From contig JAJOZX010006158.1 of the NCBI GenBank assembly GCA_023014485.1, positions 186,001 through 250,000 of the forward strand: a DNA stretch of 64,000 bases, read 5' to 3'. Positions 54,749-64,000 of this stretch are shown here, piece by piece. The DNA is from Bathynomus jamesi (Eukaryota; Arthropoda; Malacostraca; Isopoda; Cirolanidae). The notes beneath the pieces were generated by a model. That model did not search any database. It was not told the DNA's origin and was given only the letters and a program-made list of their open reading frames with translations. A program made the translations under genes and the position numbers. Numbering within the stretch: position 1 is the stretch's first letter; each line of letters opens with the position of its first letter.

Positions 54749-55087
54749 TATGTTGTTCTAAGCGATATTTAACGTTTTTATTTCATTTGTAACAAATTGG
54801 AATTCACTTTTTCTTGTGATGTTTGGTGGTCTGTACACGTCATTCATTATGATAGTAATTAGTTTTGGAAATGAAAAAATTTACTGACCAATAGTCCATA
54901 TGACAAATAATAATAATACAAACAAAATAAAATATGAGAATTCAAGTACAGAGAATATATGTATATATACGCGCAGTCAATTGGGCATAAGCGAGGTCGA
55001 GTGTGTGACGATTCACAGATGTAGTCGGGTAACTTTTCAGAGGTTTTGGTACCTTGCAACATTAAATAATGTATATAAAAAATCTAG
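54749..55087 (-). pseudogene. LINE family C endonuclease (left part) and spacer
   Basis: 54760-54870 on the minus strand reads LITIIMNDVYRPPNITRK and FQFVTNEI, the counterpart of LIIMNIYRPPNTTKSEFQF at 56226. Beyond 54900 nothing is recognised. Confidence 0.6.
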
Positions 55088-55256
55088 AATTTTTGGATCA
55101 GTGAAAGAAATATAACGACCTAACCTAACCAATCGTCAAGGGCGTACAGTTGACCTAACGATTGGTTAGTTTAGGTCGTGATATTTTCGTTAGTTAGCCT
55201 TATAAAAGCTAACTAAAGAAAGCTGGGGGTGGCTTTCTTTCATTGATCCGAAATTT
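55088..55256. mobile_element. Palindromic MITE of the CTAACC core family, copy 3
   Basis: Outer arms TTTTTGGATCAGTGAAAGAAA and mirrored; centre AATCGTCAAGGGCGTACAG as in copy 2; right side TAACGAAAATATCACG and AGTTAGCC blocks. The matching left-arm blocks are deleted. Confidence 0.75.
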
Positions 55257-55421
55257 TTTTTTACTTTTACTGTCGGAAAAAAAGATAAGTTCGTCGTGAT
55301 TAGGCTAGGTTAGGCTAGATTAGCGAATACCTCATTATTTAATGGCGTAACAGAAATCACATTTCGACCCCTCCATTTTGCCCATAACACTTATCAGGCC
55401 CTTCTCGGTCGATGGCACTGA

Positions 55422-55441
55422 GGTTAGGTTAGGTTAGGTTA
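55422..55441. repeat. Interstitial (TTAGG)n telomere-type run
   Basis: Four units of GGTTA in register. TTAGG is the ancestral arthropod telomere repeat. Shorter two- or three-unit runs occur at 2101-2115 and in the MITEs. Confidence 0.7.
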
Positions 55442-55513
55442 AATTAGGTTTAGTTAATTTTTAGCTATATGGATTTAAAATTTGTACCTTGTTTATGCGG
55501 GATAATGTGATGT

Positions 55514-55514
<1 letters not shown>

Positions 55515-55548
<34 letters not shown>

Positions 55549-55567
55549 TGTGTGTGTGTGTGTGTGT
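55515..55567. repeat. (CA)n switching to (GT)n
   Basis: (CA)15 runs into (GT)n, a self-complementary microsatellite. Confidence 0.95.
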
Positions 55568-56159
55568 ATGTGTTAAAGATGTGGTGCTGATGAAGAAAAT
55601 GATCAAATGTTTGAAACTTTTAGCGTTCATCTAATATGTAAATATTTGCTCTTCACTTTCGACTACAATTTGTTAAATGTTTGTTAAATATTTGCAAATT
55701 TGCTTTCGACAAACATGAAACGAAATGAAAACATTATATTTTTTAAATTAAAAAATGATTACTTATTCTGGCTTCTGATGACGAAGACCTATCGAATTGA
55801 TTGAATATTTTATTCATTGAATCAAATTTTAAATACACAAGTTTCCCGTTACATAAAAATTAGCGCATCACATTTTCTCCTTCGAGTCAGATTTTGTTGG
55901 GAAACGCTTGAAATTGTTTTAGAATATGAATTTCCTTTACAGCATTCGCGGCATCGTATGGCCCTTCTCGCGGATTAAATCAAAACGAATCTCTTTCAAT
56001 GTGATGACTATAAATATAACCATACCCAACTGGGGATGTATCGAGTAACGAGATATATGCAGAAGATAGGGTCGTGAACAATTTATATACAAATATATCT
56101 TCGATTAATATATATTATTAGGTGGGTGATGTATCTACGTGAAAAACACACACACATAA
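55568..56159. other. Spacer, no gene recognised
   Basis: AT-rich; no inverted repeats or motifs beyond short ORFs. Confidence 0.5.
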
Positions 56160-57020
56160 TTATGAGGTGAAGGTAAGCCAATCAAACAGCACAGTCGAAA
56201 TTATTATTTTAGAAGTAAAAGAACTGAACCTAATCATTATGAACATCTACAGACCACCAAACACCACAAAAAGTGAATTCCAATTTGCTACAAATGAAAT
56301 AGAAAACATATTAAAATTACTTGAAACTTCAGCAACAAATATTCTAATTTGCGGAAATTTTAATCTCCCATTCATAACGTGGAAGAAATATGATGAAGTT
56401 ACATGCAGTATGTTGAGAAGGTTCATGGCAACATTACAAAAGATGATAGAACTCAAGCAATGATGTTATTAAATATTATGGAACATTACCCCTTTACCCA
56501 GGAAATCTGTGAAACAACTAGAAAAGAGAACGTTTTGCATTTAATTTTGACAAATAACAACGAAACAATAATAACTAGAAAGGTAACGCACACGAGGTTC
56601 TCCGACCATAACCTTATCGATATACAGTTGAGGTTAGCACCCAGAGGCCCGAAAACGCATTCCAGAGTGTCAGATAGAATATTTGAAGGCTTAAACATAA
56701 ATTCAAAGAAAGTAAATTGGGAAAGTGTAAATAAAGATTTAAAGGAAGTAAAGTGGGAATTGCTACTTCAAGACTTCACAAGAAATACTATGTATAAGAG
56801 AGACTGAAACCAAACCTATAATACTGAAACATGTTCCAGAGACAAAAAAGAAAACGTAGCAAGCTCGAGAGGAAAATTGGAACGCTATTTAGACAACGGA
56901 AACATACCGCAAAACATCCACAGATGCAGAACTGATGCAAAGAGACTCAAACTAGGAAAAATAGGCGAAGCAGAAATGGACTTAAAGCAAACATTCATAC
57001 ATAAGACAAACGAGGAGGAA
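56160..57020 (+). pseudogene. LINE family C endonuclease, plus-strand copy
   Basis: 56167-56463: LNLIIMNIYRPPNTTKSEFQ and TNILICGNFNLPFITW (YRPP and GNFN motifs). Frame shifts at about 56403 to MEHYPFTQEICETTRKENV, LHLILTNNNETIITRKVTH and FSDHNLIDIQLRL (SDH catalytic motif), then the linker GLNINSKKVNWESVNKDLKE. Past 56810 more stops, ending in TFIHKTNEEENKVAENKK. No reverse transcriptase follows; a Penelope-like element begins instead. Confidence 0.8.
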
Positions 57021-57024
57021 AACA

Positions 57025-57738
57025 AGGTAGCAGAAAACAAAAAATAACCTAAACTACTTCTACACATGTTTCTCCGCGCTCTTAGGATCGCCAGTCCGGA
57101 ATACATCGATGCCGAATTGGAAAAAATCAACGGTATTGGAAGTGATCTGTGCTACCCACCTGCGTTTATGGAATCTTGTCTTAACAAGGCAAAACGAACC
57201 TTCTATTGTGTGAATAATAACACTCGCACTTTGTCAAAGAATATTTTAGTACTTCCATTTTTCCCAGGCCTTTTAGGTATTGCTAATGTACTTAAACTTT
57301 TGGATATTAATGTTACTAATGTAGTATGTTCATATATAACAATATTGTGAAAAATATCATAGTAAAAAATAGCCCTACTAGTAATTCAGGCATTATCTAT
57401 AAAATTGGTTGTACACAATGTGATTCCTTTTACATTGGTCAGACGGGAAAGGATTTGCACACGCGTGTAAAACAGCATCAATATTCCGTTAGAACGGGAT
57501 AGTCGTCCAGTGCCCTTTTTGTCCATTTGTCAGTTATCCCATTGTATTGATTGGAATAATGCTTCAGTTTTGTTTCACTCTAGCAACATTGTTAATAGAA
57601 ATGTTCTTGAGTCTGCTATTATTCAACTTGCAAATAACTTTTACATAAGCAAAGGTCTTTTTCAACTCGATCCCGTTGTTTTGAATTCGTTCAGAACGGA
57701 TTCAGCCAAGAAGGGCAGAGTGCTAAACCTTTGGTAAT
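57025..57738 (+). pseudogene. Penelope-like element, C-terminal half
   Basis: 57066-57350: FLRALRIASPEYIDAELEKI, ILVLPFFPGLLGIAN (the region after RT). Frameshift, then NNIVKNIIVKNSP and the GIY-YIG endonuclease start, IIYKIGCTQCDSFYIGQTGK with LHTRVKQHQYSVR (57389-57500). Another frameshift near 57500, then LSHCIDWNNASVLFHSSN, LESAIIQLANNFYISKG and a stop at 57737. RT palm missing. Followed by the terminal repeat with the hammerhead-like core. Confidence 0.85.
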
Positions 57739-57988
57739 TTTCCCCTGTGCTAAAATTGGTAGTTTTCCTTACAAATGTGTATGCTCCTCCCACAATTTTT
57801 ATTTCTATATTTATTATATAGATATATATTTTTTTTTGTAACCTATATATAGTCTTGAACTCTTTATTTACTTCAGTGTTCCTGAGGATGTCATTAGACG
57901 AAAGCGCTTGAGCACCACTCTGTGTTTTCCTTTTCTTCGTGGTTTTATTCATCATAAACATTTTTCACGTGTTATTTTGTGAAATAAT

Positions 57989-57991
<3 letters not shown>
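57739..57991 (+). mobile_element. Penelope-like element terminal repeat, copy 3
   Basis: Directly downstream of the element's ORF end, linking the repeat at 14690 and 17816 to Penelope-like elements. Order: TGTAACCTATATATAG half-hairpin, CTTCAGTGTTCC, ribozyme-like core, CTTCGTGGTTTTATTCATCA, TTTTTCACGTGTTA. Confidence 0.7.
57876..57915 (+). ncRNA. Candidate hammerhead ribozyme (HHR) core, copy 3
   Basis: Same 40 nt as at 17941-17980: helix I GUGUUC/GAGCAC, CUGAGGA, helix II GUC-AUUA-GAC, GAAA, palindromic AGCGCU. Position just after the element's last ORF is where Penelope-like hammerheads are reported. Confidence 0.62.

Positions 57992-58037
<46 letters not shown>
57992..58037. repeat. (AT)n microsatellite
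   Basis: Abuts the terminal repeat. Confidence 0.9.
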
Positions 58038-58040
<3 letters not shown>

Positions 58041-58336
58041 GTAAACTTTTCCACTTTTTCTTCCCCAGTGAATCGGAAGAAACGAATTTAATGTCGTGTT
58101 TGTCTCTTGGAAGCTGTTATTAAAATACTTCGTCAGCAGATTGAGAAACAAATTCAGTATTCCTTCTTCTCTGTCATTTTAGGACCAAACGTGGAAGGGC
58201 TGACAGCAAACAGTTTTCTCTCTAATGTTTAATCTTGGGTATCTGGCCTGCATTAATTCTTTTTGTAGGCGGAGGGCATGTCACCCGTATTTTATATGAA
58301 AAAAGCCTCTTTAATTACACTTACACTTACCCCTGC

Positions 58337-59299
58337 AGCACACCGGACAAAAAATTAGTCACCCCTAATAGCACCGATAGTAGGAAGTTCAAGGTCACAC
58401 AGAGGGCGCTGATGTAGCATTGGTAAGTGACAAGTAGCGGTGACGTAGCACACAGGATCAGATCTGTTTCGTGAGGTTGTGAAGAACAAAGTGTGTGTTG
58501 GATATAGTCTGCAAAATGGGTCGTGAGGCAGACGTTACTCAGTGGCAAAAAGGAGCCATCGTGTTTGGCAGAGCCCACGGACACAAAATGTCTGAAGTAG
58601 CCCAATTTGTTGGTGTGTCAACGCGTACTGTCCAGCGAGTTTACAAAGAGTGGTGTAGTTCGCAATCAACTGACAATCGACGGCGTAACTGTGGCCGGAA
58701 AACAATTCTCGACAATAGGGCCGCCGCCATGTTTCTCGTCTAGTAACTGCAAATCGTTTTCAAACCAGAGAACAATTGCTCCAAGAAACTAATGAGGTTC
58801 TCCAGCGACCAATTTCCGAACGGACATTGCGACGAGAACTGCATGCGATGGACATCTGGAGCAGGGTACCACGGAAGAGGCCGCTGTTAACAGCAAGTCA
58901 CAAATTGGCACGTTATAAATGGGCTCAGAGGCACGAAAACCGGACTGCGGCAGATTGGAAACGTGTAATTTGGTCCGATGAGTCCCGTTTTTGTTTGTTC
59001 TCCAATGATGGGAGGCGACGAGTACATCGCAGGTCCAATGAAGCCTTTAATCCTGAATGCGTCGAAGGTGTTGTTCAGGCTGGAAACAGAAAGTGAAGCG
59101 CAGGAATAGACACCCACGGACTCTGGCGGAACTTCGGGACCGGCTGATGAACGAGTGGCAGCAAATCGATGTTCATTACATGCACAACCTCGTAGAGTCT
59201 CTGCCTCGCCGGATTCGTGCGGTTATCAAGGCCAGAGGCGCCGTCACACGTTATTAGGTACATTCTGAGAGGGGTGACTAATTTTTTGTCCGGTGTGCT
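58337..59299. mobile_element. Tc1-like element, internally deleted
   Basis: Ends AGCACACCGGACAAAAAATT and mirror; then TAGTCACCCCT on both sides (28-bp ends or longer). TA at 59300-59301; the left TA is not preserved. Confidence 0.85.
58516..59257 (+). pseudogene. Tc1-like transposase lacking second and third catalytic residues
   Basis: MGREADVTQWQKGAIVFGRA start; HTH MSEVAQFVGVSTRTVQRVY. Frameshift near 58735, then LLQETNEVLQRPISERTLRR, VPRKRPLLTASHKLARYKW, VIWSDESRFCLFSNDGRRRV (first D). After FNPECVEGVV the sequence jumps to RNRHPRTLAELRDRLMNEW and LPRRIRAVIKARGAVTRY, so about 90 residues with the second D and the E are deleted. Confidence 0.85.
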
Positions 59300-59334
59300 T
59301 ATTAATACCGTTTATTTTCTCTGTTCCATATGAG

Positions 59335-59612
59335 ACATGGATGGGAAATTAGCGAAAGATAAGCGAGTGAAGTTGGTCTTCATGTACGCAAGAGAAGGAA
59401 AGCACGTACCGAAGTGTCGCAGACGAATTTAATCAGCAAAGCCAAGGGAGAAAAACCATTGGTTTCTTAACTGTCAGAAAAGTGATAGAGAAATTTAAAG
59501 AATTGAAAACTGTATTGCGGTTAATGAATCTCAGTTTGAGCATTTATTATAAATAAACGAACATAATACAAAACATTATGTTCCCTGTGTCTTAACTTTT
59601 GGGCCACCATAT
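59335..59612 (+). pseudogene. Mariner-like remnant
   Basis: KRVKLVFMYAREGK, then after a frameshift FNQQSQGRKTIGFLTVRKVI and EKFKELKTVL, an N-terminal DNA-binding fragment of a mariner-type transposase. Ends in CTTTTGGGCCACCATAT, likely its right terminus. Left end not found. Confidence 0.5.
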
Positions 59613-59624
59613 ATATATATATAT

Positions 59625-61560
59625 ACTGAGGAAGTGCGACGAAAGGAGAGAAGCCAAGAAAAGGAAAAAAACAACCCTACGGAGGAAAATAAAAACTGAT
59701 AGAGACAATTGTGCAGAGAGGTAGAGAGGGGATGTGGGATGGCGAAGGAGACCTAGATCAGAGAAAAATGCGAGAAATGTGAAAGCAGCTTTCGAACTGG
59801 TAATTCGAAGGCCCTATACAAAACGGTTAAAGAGCTGACGAGAGAGTGGATCCACTAATCAGCAGCAGTAAGAAATGCGGATGGTGAAAAGGTTTCAAAC
59901 GAGGAGAAGGTGCGAGAAGTATGGAAGAGCCACTACCAGAGCCTTCACAGAGGACCAGAGGAGGAGTTCAGTCTTCTAAATTTCCCGGAGCTGCAGAGGC
60001 AGAATGCAGAGCGGATAGATACACCAGAAGTGTTGCAAGCGGAGGTGAGAAGCAGCATACAACAGATGGCAAGGGATAAAACTCCCGGGGCAGATGGAGT
60101 GGTGCAGGAGCTGTTAGACGCCGGTGAGACACGAGGGTGGAGTGGCTCACAAAGCTGTTCCAGAGAGGACTGACTGAGGGAGTCTTCCCTCAGGAGTTGG
60201 GTCGGGCGGTTATTGTGCCGATCCACAAGAAAGAAGACGTGACTGTTTGCAGTAATTACCGACCCATAAGTTTGCTTCCGCACGCGTACAAAGCTTCAGC
60301 CAGGATTATCCAACGGAGATTTAGCAATAGAGAAAAGGAAATATTAACAGAAGAACAGGCCGGCTTTAGAGCTGGCAGAGGAACGATCGACCAGATCTTC
60401 ACCTTTAGCCAGATCGTGGAAAAGAGGTGGGAGTTAGGAAGGGATGTCTTCTGTGTATTCGTGGATTTCAAACAAGCCTTTGATTCGGTTTGGAGAGAGG
60501 CGATGATGGCGGTGTTGCGGGCTTACGGTTTCGAGGATGATTTGGTATGTTTGATCAGTTGACTGTATGAGTCAGCTAGCGCGGTGGTAAGCAAGGGACC
60601 AACGGTCACAGAAAGTTTCCACACGAAATGTGGAGTGATGCAGGGATGCCCGCTCTCCCCTCATCTGTTCAATCTGCATCTGGAAAGAGCGATGAGGGGC
60701 CCTGGACGGTTGTGAGGATGGTATATTGGTAGGTGGAGAGCGTATCACCAATCTGAGATACGCCGACGACATTGTGTTGATGGCAGATTCCGTCAATCAA
60801 CTGCAGAGTGTGGTGAGAAGATTGGAGAGAGTATGTGCAAAGTATAAACTTGTCATCAATGCAAATAAAACAAAGGTAATGAAGATAGGCAGGAGAAGGG
60901 AAGATATTCGTACAGAGCTGGCCACAGGAGAGATTGAGCAGGTGACTTGCTTTAAATATCGGGGTGTATATTATACCGAGGATGCCGGCTCGTATAATAT
61001 GATAAGAAATAGAATCGGACTGGGACACGTCGCATTCAGGAAACTGACAAAAGTATGGAGGGACCAATCCATCTCGCGCAAATTGAAGCTTCGACTCATG
61101 AATAGCGTAGTAATAACTACTGTATTGTATGGAGCGGAGTGTTGGGTGATGAACCGGAAAGAAGAACGTAAATTGCTGTCATTTGAAATGTACTGCCTTA
61201 GGAGGATACTAAATGTAAGGTGGGAGCAGAGGATAAGTAATGAAAGAGTGCGGGAGATGGCTGAGCTGGATCAGAACATCGTGGAGAGAGTGAATGACAT
61301 ACAGAGGAGATGGTATGGTCATGTCGAAAGAATGGATGCTGGAAGATGGCCGAGGACCGTACTATACGGACGAATGCACGGTAACAGACCAAGGGAAAGA
61401 CCTAGAACAACACGGTGGCGAAGCTTGAGGAACTCGAATGCACGACTCCCAGTGAGAGAGATGACGAGTTGCAGCAAGAGATCGGGCTGCGTGGCAGAGA
61501 TACGGGCGCACCGTTATGAAGGACTCCACCTGACAACGGTCAGAAGGGACTTAGTGTACA
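59625..61560 (+). pseudogene. LINE family F reverse transcriptase, almost complete RT domain
   Basis: 5'-truncated. 59910-60173: VREVWKSHYQSLH, VRSSIQQMARDKTPGADGVV. 60137-60562: FPQELGRAVIVPIHKKEDV, YRPISLLPHAYK, EEQAGFRAGRGTIDQIFTF, FCVFVDFKQAFDSVWREA. Frameshifts around 60550-60720 (MQGCPLSPHLFNLHLE). 60726-61560: LRYADDIVLMADSVNQL (catalytic), INANKTKVMKIG, SVVITTVLYGAECWVMN, WYGHVERMDAGRWPRTV, RPRERPRTTRW. Only about three frame breaks, so younger than the other LINEs here. RTE/R4-type affinity is likely but clade is not settled. Confidence 0.88.
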
Positions 61561-61596
61561 CACACACACATATATACATATATATATATATATACA
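61561..61596. repeat. (CA)n(TA)n microsatellite
   Basis: Separates LINE family F from the next mariner; may be the LINE's 3' tail. Confidence 0.85.
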
Positions 61597-62859
61597 CAGA
61601 GTGTCCCAAAAAATGTTTACACATCATATTAACATATATATCAATAAGCAAAATAGGCGGATAGTAAATAGATAGCAAATAGGCTTCTTTAATGTTTAAA
61701 TGTTCGAAATATCAGCCAGCAGCGTCAATACCTTCATGGTTGTGCTGCTTACTTTAATGTTTTAAATGTTCAAAATGCCCGCCACTAGCATCAATACATT
61801 CTTGACAACGGCGCGCAACAGATCGGCATACTGTTCAGAGCGGAATGTTGGCACAGGCTATTTCAATTTCGTGTCTCGAGGCCTGTAGTGTCCTTGGTTT
61901 TTCAGCATACACAGTGTTCTTCAGAGTGCTCCACAAGTAAAAGTCTAAGGGTGTTAAGTCAGGAGATCGTGGTGGATACTCCGTACATCCCCTACGTCCT
62001 ATCCATCTTCTAGGAAAACAAACATTGAGAAAATTTCTAACGTCATTGTGGTAATGTGGTGGCGCGCCATCCTGTTGAAAGTAACGCTCTTCTTCCAAAA
62101 AAAAGAGCTCTGATTGAAGGTACAATGTTGTCTTGCAGCATTGATAAGTAAGCAGCACCTGTGACAGTGTCCTCAAAGAAAAATGGCCCTATCAGTCCTC
62201 TGGAAGACAGACCACACCACACTGACACTCCTGGTTGATTAAGTGCTCGTTCTTCTGTTACGTTTGGATTTTCGGTGGCCCAGTACACACAGTTGTGTCG
62301 ATTGATAGTACCATTAAGTTTAAAAGTGGCTTCATCGGACCAAACAATGAAATCGGGAAAAGATTGTTTTTCATCGCACATGTACAAAAACCACTCACAA
62401 AATTCTTTTCGACGATCTGAATCGTCCTCATTCATTGCATGGAGCAGTCTAGGTATGTACGGTTTCCACTTTACACGTCGCAAAATGCGATCAACGCTGG
62501 ATTTAGAAACACCAGTCTCACGAGAACATTGCCTTGTAGACTTATTTGGAGAGTTTGTGAAGGCCTGTAACACGGTCTCAACACTTTCATTGTCAGTTGA
62601 AGTGCGACGTCTTCCAGATCGGCCTTTGTTGACGTTTTGCACTGTTCCGTCAGTCTCAAACTTATCACGTAATCTTGTAATTGTTACCCGTGATGGTGGT
62701 AATGTTCCAAACTCATTTCTCCAATGTCTCTGTACCTCGGCCACATTCTCCGTCTTCCAGTAGTGCTTCAGAATCCACTTACGTTGCTCAAACGATAACT
62801 GCAATGCCACCATTTCCTGTAACAAGGGATACTACTGTTATTTAAGTACAATACACCAT

Positions 62860-62860
<1 letters not shown>
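61597..62860. mobile_element. DD41D mariner with near-complete transposase
   Basis: Left end CAGAGTGTCCCAAAAAATG after TA-rich DNA. The right end is not a recognisable mirror; the element appears to run into a (TA)n tract at 62862-62890, so its right terminus is lost or degraded. Confidence 0.75.
61757..62813 (-). pseudogene. DD41D mariner transposase, one stop and one frameshift
   Basis: Starts [19 protein letters not shown] at 62813. [32 protein letters not shown] linker; [36 protein letters not shown] (first D); [18 protein letters not shown]. Frameshift near 62085, then [19 protein letters not shown] (second D), WIGRRGCTEYPPRSPD and LTPLDFYLWST (third D, 41 residues on). A TGA after ACANIPL is followed in frame by RCQECIDASGGHFEHLKH. 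About 345 codons in all, the best preserved member of this group here. Confidence 0.9.
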
Positions 62861-62890
<30 letters not shown>

Positions 62891-62893
<3 letters not shown>

Positions 62894-63248
62894 GGTGTCC
62901 CGTAAGTCTGGACCCATAGGGATTTATAATATATTTTTTTATTATGTTATTATTATTATTTTTTATTATTTTTTATTATTTTTTATGATTTTTATTTGTG
63001 GGGCCACTTGAAAGCCAAAGTGTACGAGGTCAAACTTCAGAACATTTTCCACCTTAAAGCACGCATTGTGGAGGCGTGTCAAGAAATTTCTGCGACTGTG
63101 ATTGAGAAAGTGCTGCCGCAGTGGAGATTGTGTCTTCAACTATGTGTGCGACACAACGGCGGACACTTTGAACAGATTATGTAATAAATTTTTGGACTAT
63201 TTTGTAATTTTATTATTTTTCCCTATGGGTCCAGACTTACGGGACACC

Positions 63249-63251
<3 letters not shown>
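62891..63251. mobile_element. 361-bp mariner MITE with transposase tail
   Basis: Ends CAGGGTGTCCCGTAAGTCTG and mirror, with TA outside. Plus-strand 62996-63184 encodes WGHLKAKVYEVKLQNIFHLK and VLPQWRLCLQLCVRHNGGHF, the DD41D transposase C-terminus. A T-rich tract (62930-62990) replaces the rest. Confidence 0.85.

Positions 63252-63310
<59 letters not shown>
63252..63310. repeat. (TA)n microsatellite
   Basis: Lies between the mariner MITE and the Penelope-like sequence. Confidence 0.95.
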
Positions 63311-63313
<3 letters not shown>

Positions 63314-63343
63314 CCGTCGAACCTTTATCAGCTGATTTTTTTT

Positions 63344-64000
63344 ATGACTCATTTAGAAAGTGTAATTTTTAGACAATCTCCCACCCATTGTAAACCAATT
63401 TTCAATCGACGCTTCGTTGATGACTCGATAGCTGTTTTTGATAATGCTGTACAAGCGCAACAATTTTTTAACTTCTTAAATTCTCTGCACCCCAATATAA
63501 CTTATACAATGGAAACTGAGAAAAATGGCTCCCTTCCCTTTTTAGATCTTTTAATTTCGAAAAAAGGTGATTCTATTACTACATCAGTTTACAGGAAACC
63601 CACTTTTACTGGTTTGGGCATGAATTTCTTTAGTTTTACTGATTTTAACTATAAGATGTCGTGTATTAAAACTCTCTTGTTCAGAGGATATAATTTGACC
63701 TCTAGTTTTACCTTACTAAACGATGAATTTAATAATTTAAGATCATATTTTACCAATAATAGTTTTCCTGTTCAATATGTAGATAAACTAATAAGATCTT
63801 TCTTAAATAATGTTTATAGCCCTCAACTTTCCTGTATTTCAGTGCCTAAAGATATAAAATATTTCCTGGTACCTGAAATGGGTCCCATGAATAAAGAATT
63901 TAAACTTAAATTTACAAAGTTGTTAAGAAATTTTTTTTATCATACTGATTTTCGCATTATATTTATTAACAAAATGTCTTTAGGTAGCTTTTTCTCAGCG
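63344..64000 (+). CDS. Penelope-like reverse transcriptase, partial (runs off the window)
   Basis: 219 codons open to the last base, in one frame. RRFVDDSIAVFDNAVQAQ holds the catalytic FVDD (YVDD-type); HPNITYTMETEKNGSLPFLD then LLISKKGDSITTSVYRKPTF and GLGMNFFSF are the FLDLL and SVYRKPTF motifs after the palm; SLFRGYNLTS, FPVQYVDKLIRSFL follow. This is the second half of a Penelope-like RT; a GIY-YIG domain would be expected to the right. The first ATG (63344) is not the true start, because the left part is cut off at the microsatellite. Same style as the copy at 57025, perhaps one family. Confidence 0.88.
   Translation, partial: MTHLESVIFRQSPTHCKPIFNRRFVDDSIAVFDNAVQAQQFFNFLNSLHPNITYTMETEKNGSLPFLDLLISKKGDSITTSVYRKPTFTGLGMNFFSFTDFNYKMSCIKTLLFRGYNLTSSFTLLNDEFNNLRSYFTNNSFPVQYVDKLIRSFLNNVYSPQLSCISVPKDIKYFLVPEMGPMNKEFKLKFTKLLRNFFYHTDFRIIFINKMSLGSFFSA

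Noticed and set aside
55515..55567. Inverted (CA)n/(GT)n as a transposon end or terminator
   Set aside because: Explained as a microsatellite phase switch.
55579..55613. CTGATGA followed by GAAAC suggested another hammerhead ribozyme
   Set aside because: No helix II or helix I pairing around it; the motif alone is too short.

Overview
The window is repeat-dense, AT-rich eukaryotic DNA, almost certainly from an arthropod. Reasons: (TTAGG)n-type motifs (best run 55422-55441), very abundant dinucleotide microsatellites as in many crustaceans, and a mobile-element set (DD41D mariners, Tc1, hAT, MULE, pogo, Penelope-like elements, CR1/Jockey/RTE-like LINEs, Gypsy) typical of crustaceans, chelicerates and insects. 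The species cannot be fixed from sequence. I recognise no conserved single-copy host gene, rRNA, tRNA or CRISPR. Nearly all long ORFs belong to mobile elements and most are broken; the 344-codon transposase at 15879-16913 is the only clearly intact one.

Layout. 1-2.7 kb: LINE fragments and a MULE-derived element with 9-bp target duplications. 3.4-3.7 kb: a foldback element. 4.2-5.9 kb (minus) and 10.6-12.9 kb (plus): two diverged copies of one protein family I cannot name, the second with two introns and interrupted by a 191-bp hAT element. 7.0-7.7 kb: hAT element full of subterminal repeats. 8.1-10.4 kb: Penelope-like and LINE remnants and a palindromic MITE. 13-18 kb: LINE remnant, long-armed mariner, two Penelope terminal repeats with candidate hammerhead ribozymes, and the intact Tc1-like transposase. 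18.6-22.5 kb: MITE, hAT, a mariner whose 3' half is an inverted copy of its 5' end, hAT.

23.1-25.5 kb is the standout. A foldback DD41D mariner carries about 1.2 kb of circovirus-like DNA: a basic-N-terminus capsid ORF with its own TATA-like and AATAAA signals, followed by a perfect 10-bp stem-loop displaying the nonanucleotide TAGTATTAC. The viral segment is bounded by directly repeated mariner sequence.

26-32.8 kb: two degenerate LINEs, one carrying a palindromic MITE and a MULE-like element. 34-44.8 kb: Tc1, mariner, hAT, pogo and LINE pieces. 45.2-46.3 kb: nested foldbacks with a 574-bp hairpin. 47.3-52.9 kb: a hAT element into which a 5,025-bp Gypsy element inserted recently (464-bp LTRs, one difference noticed by eye). 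53-64 kb: LINE, Tc1, mariner and Penelope remnants; the last reverse transcriptase runs off the right edge.

The elements do not form a pathway. The value of the region is its stratigraphy: insertions dated by nesting and target duplications, a viral fossil in a transposon, and catalytic-RNA motifs in retroelement ends. All reading was by eye, without alignment software, so family names below superfamily level and boundaries without target duplications are approximate.
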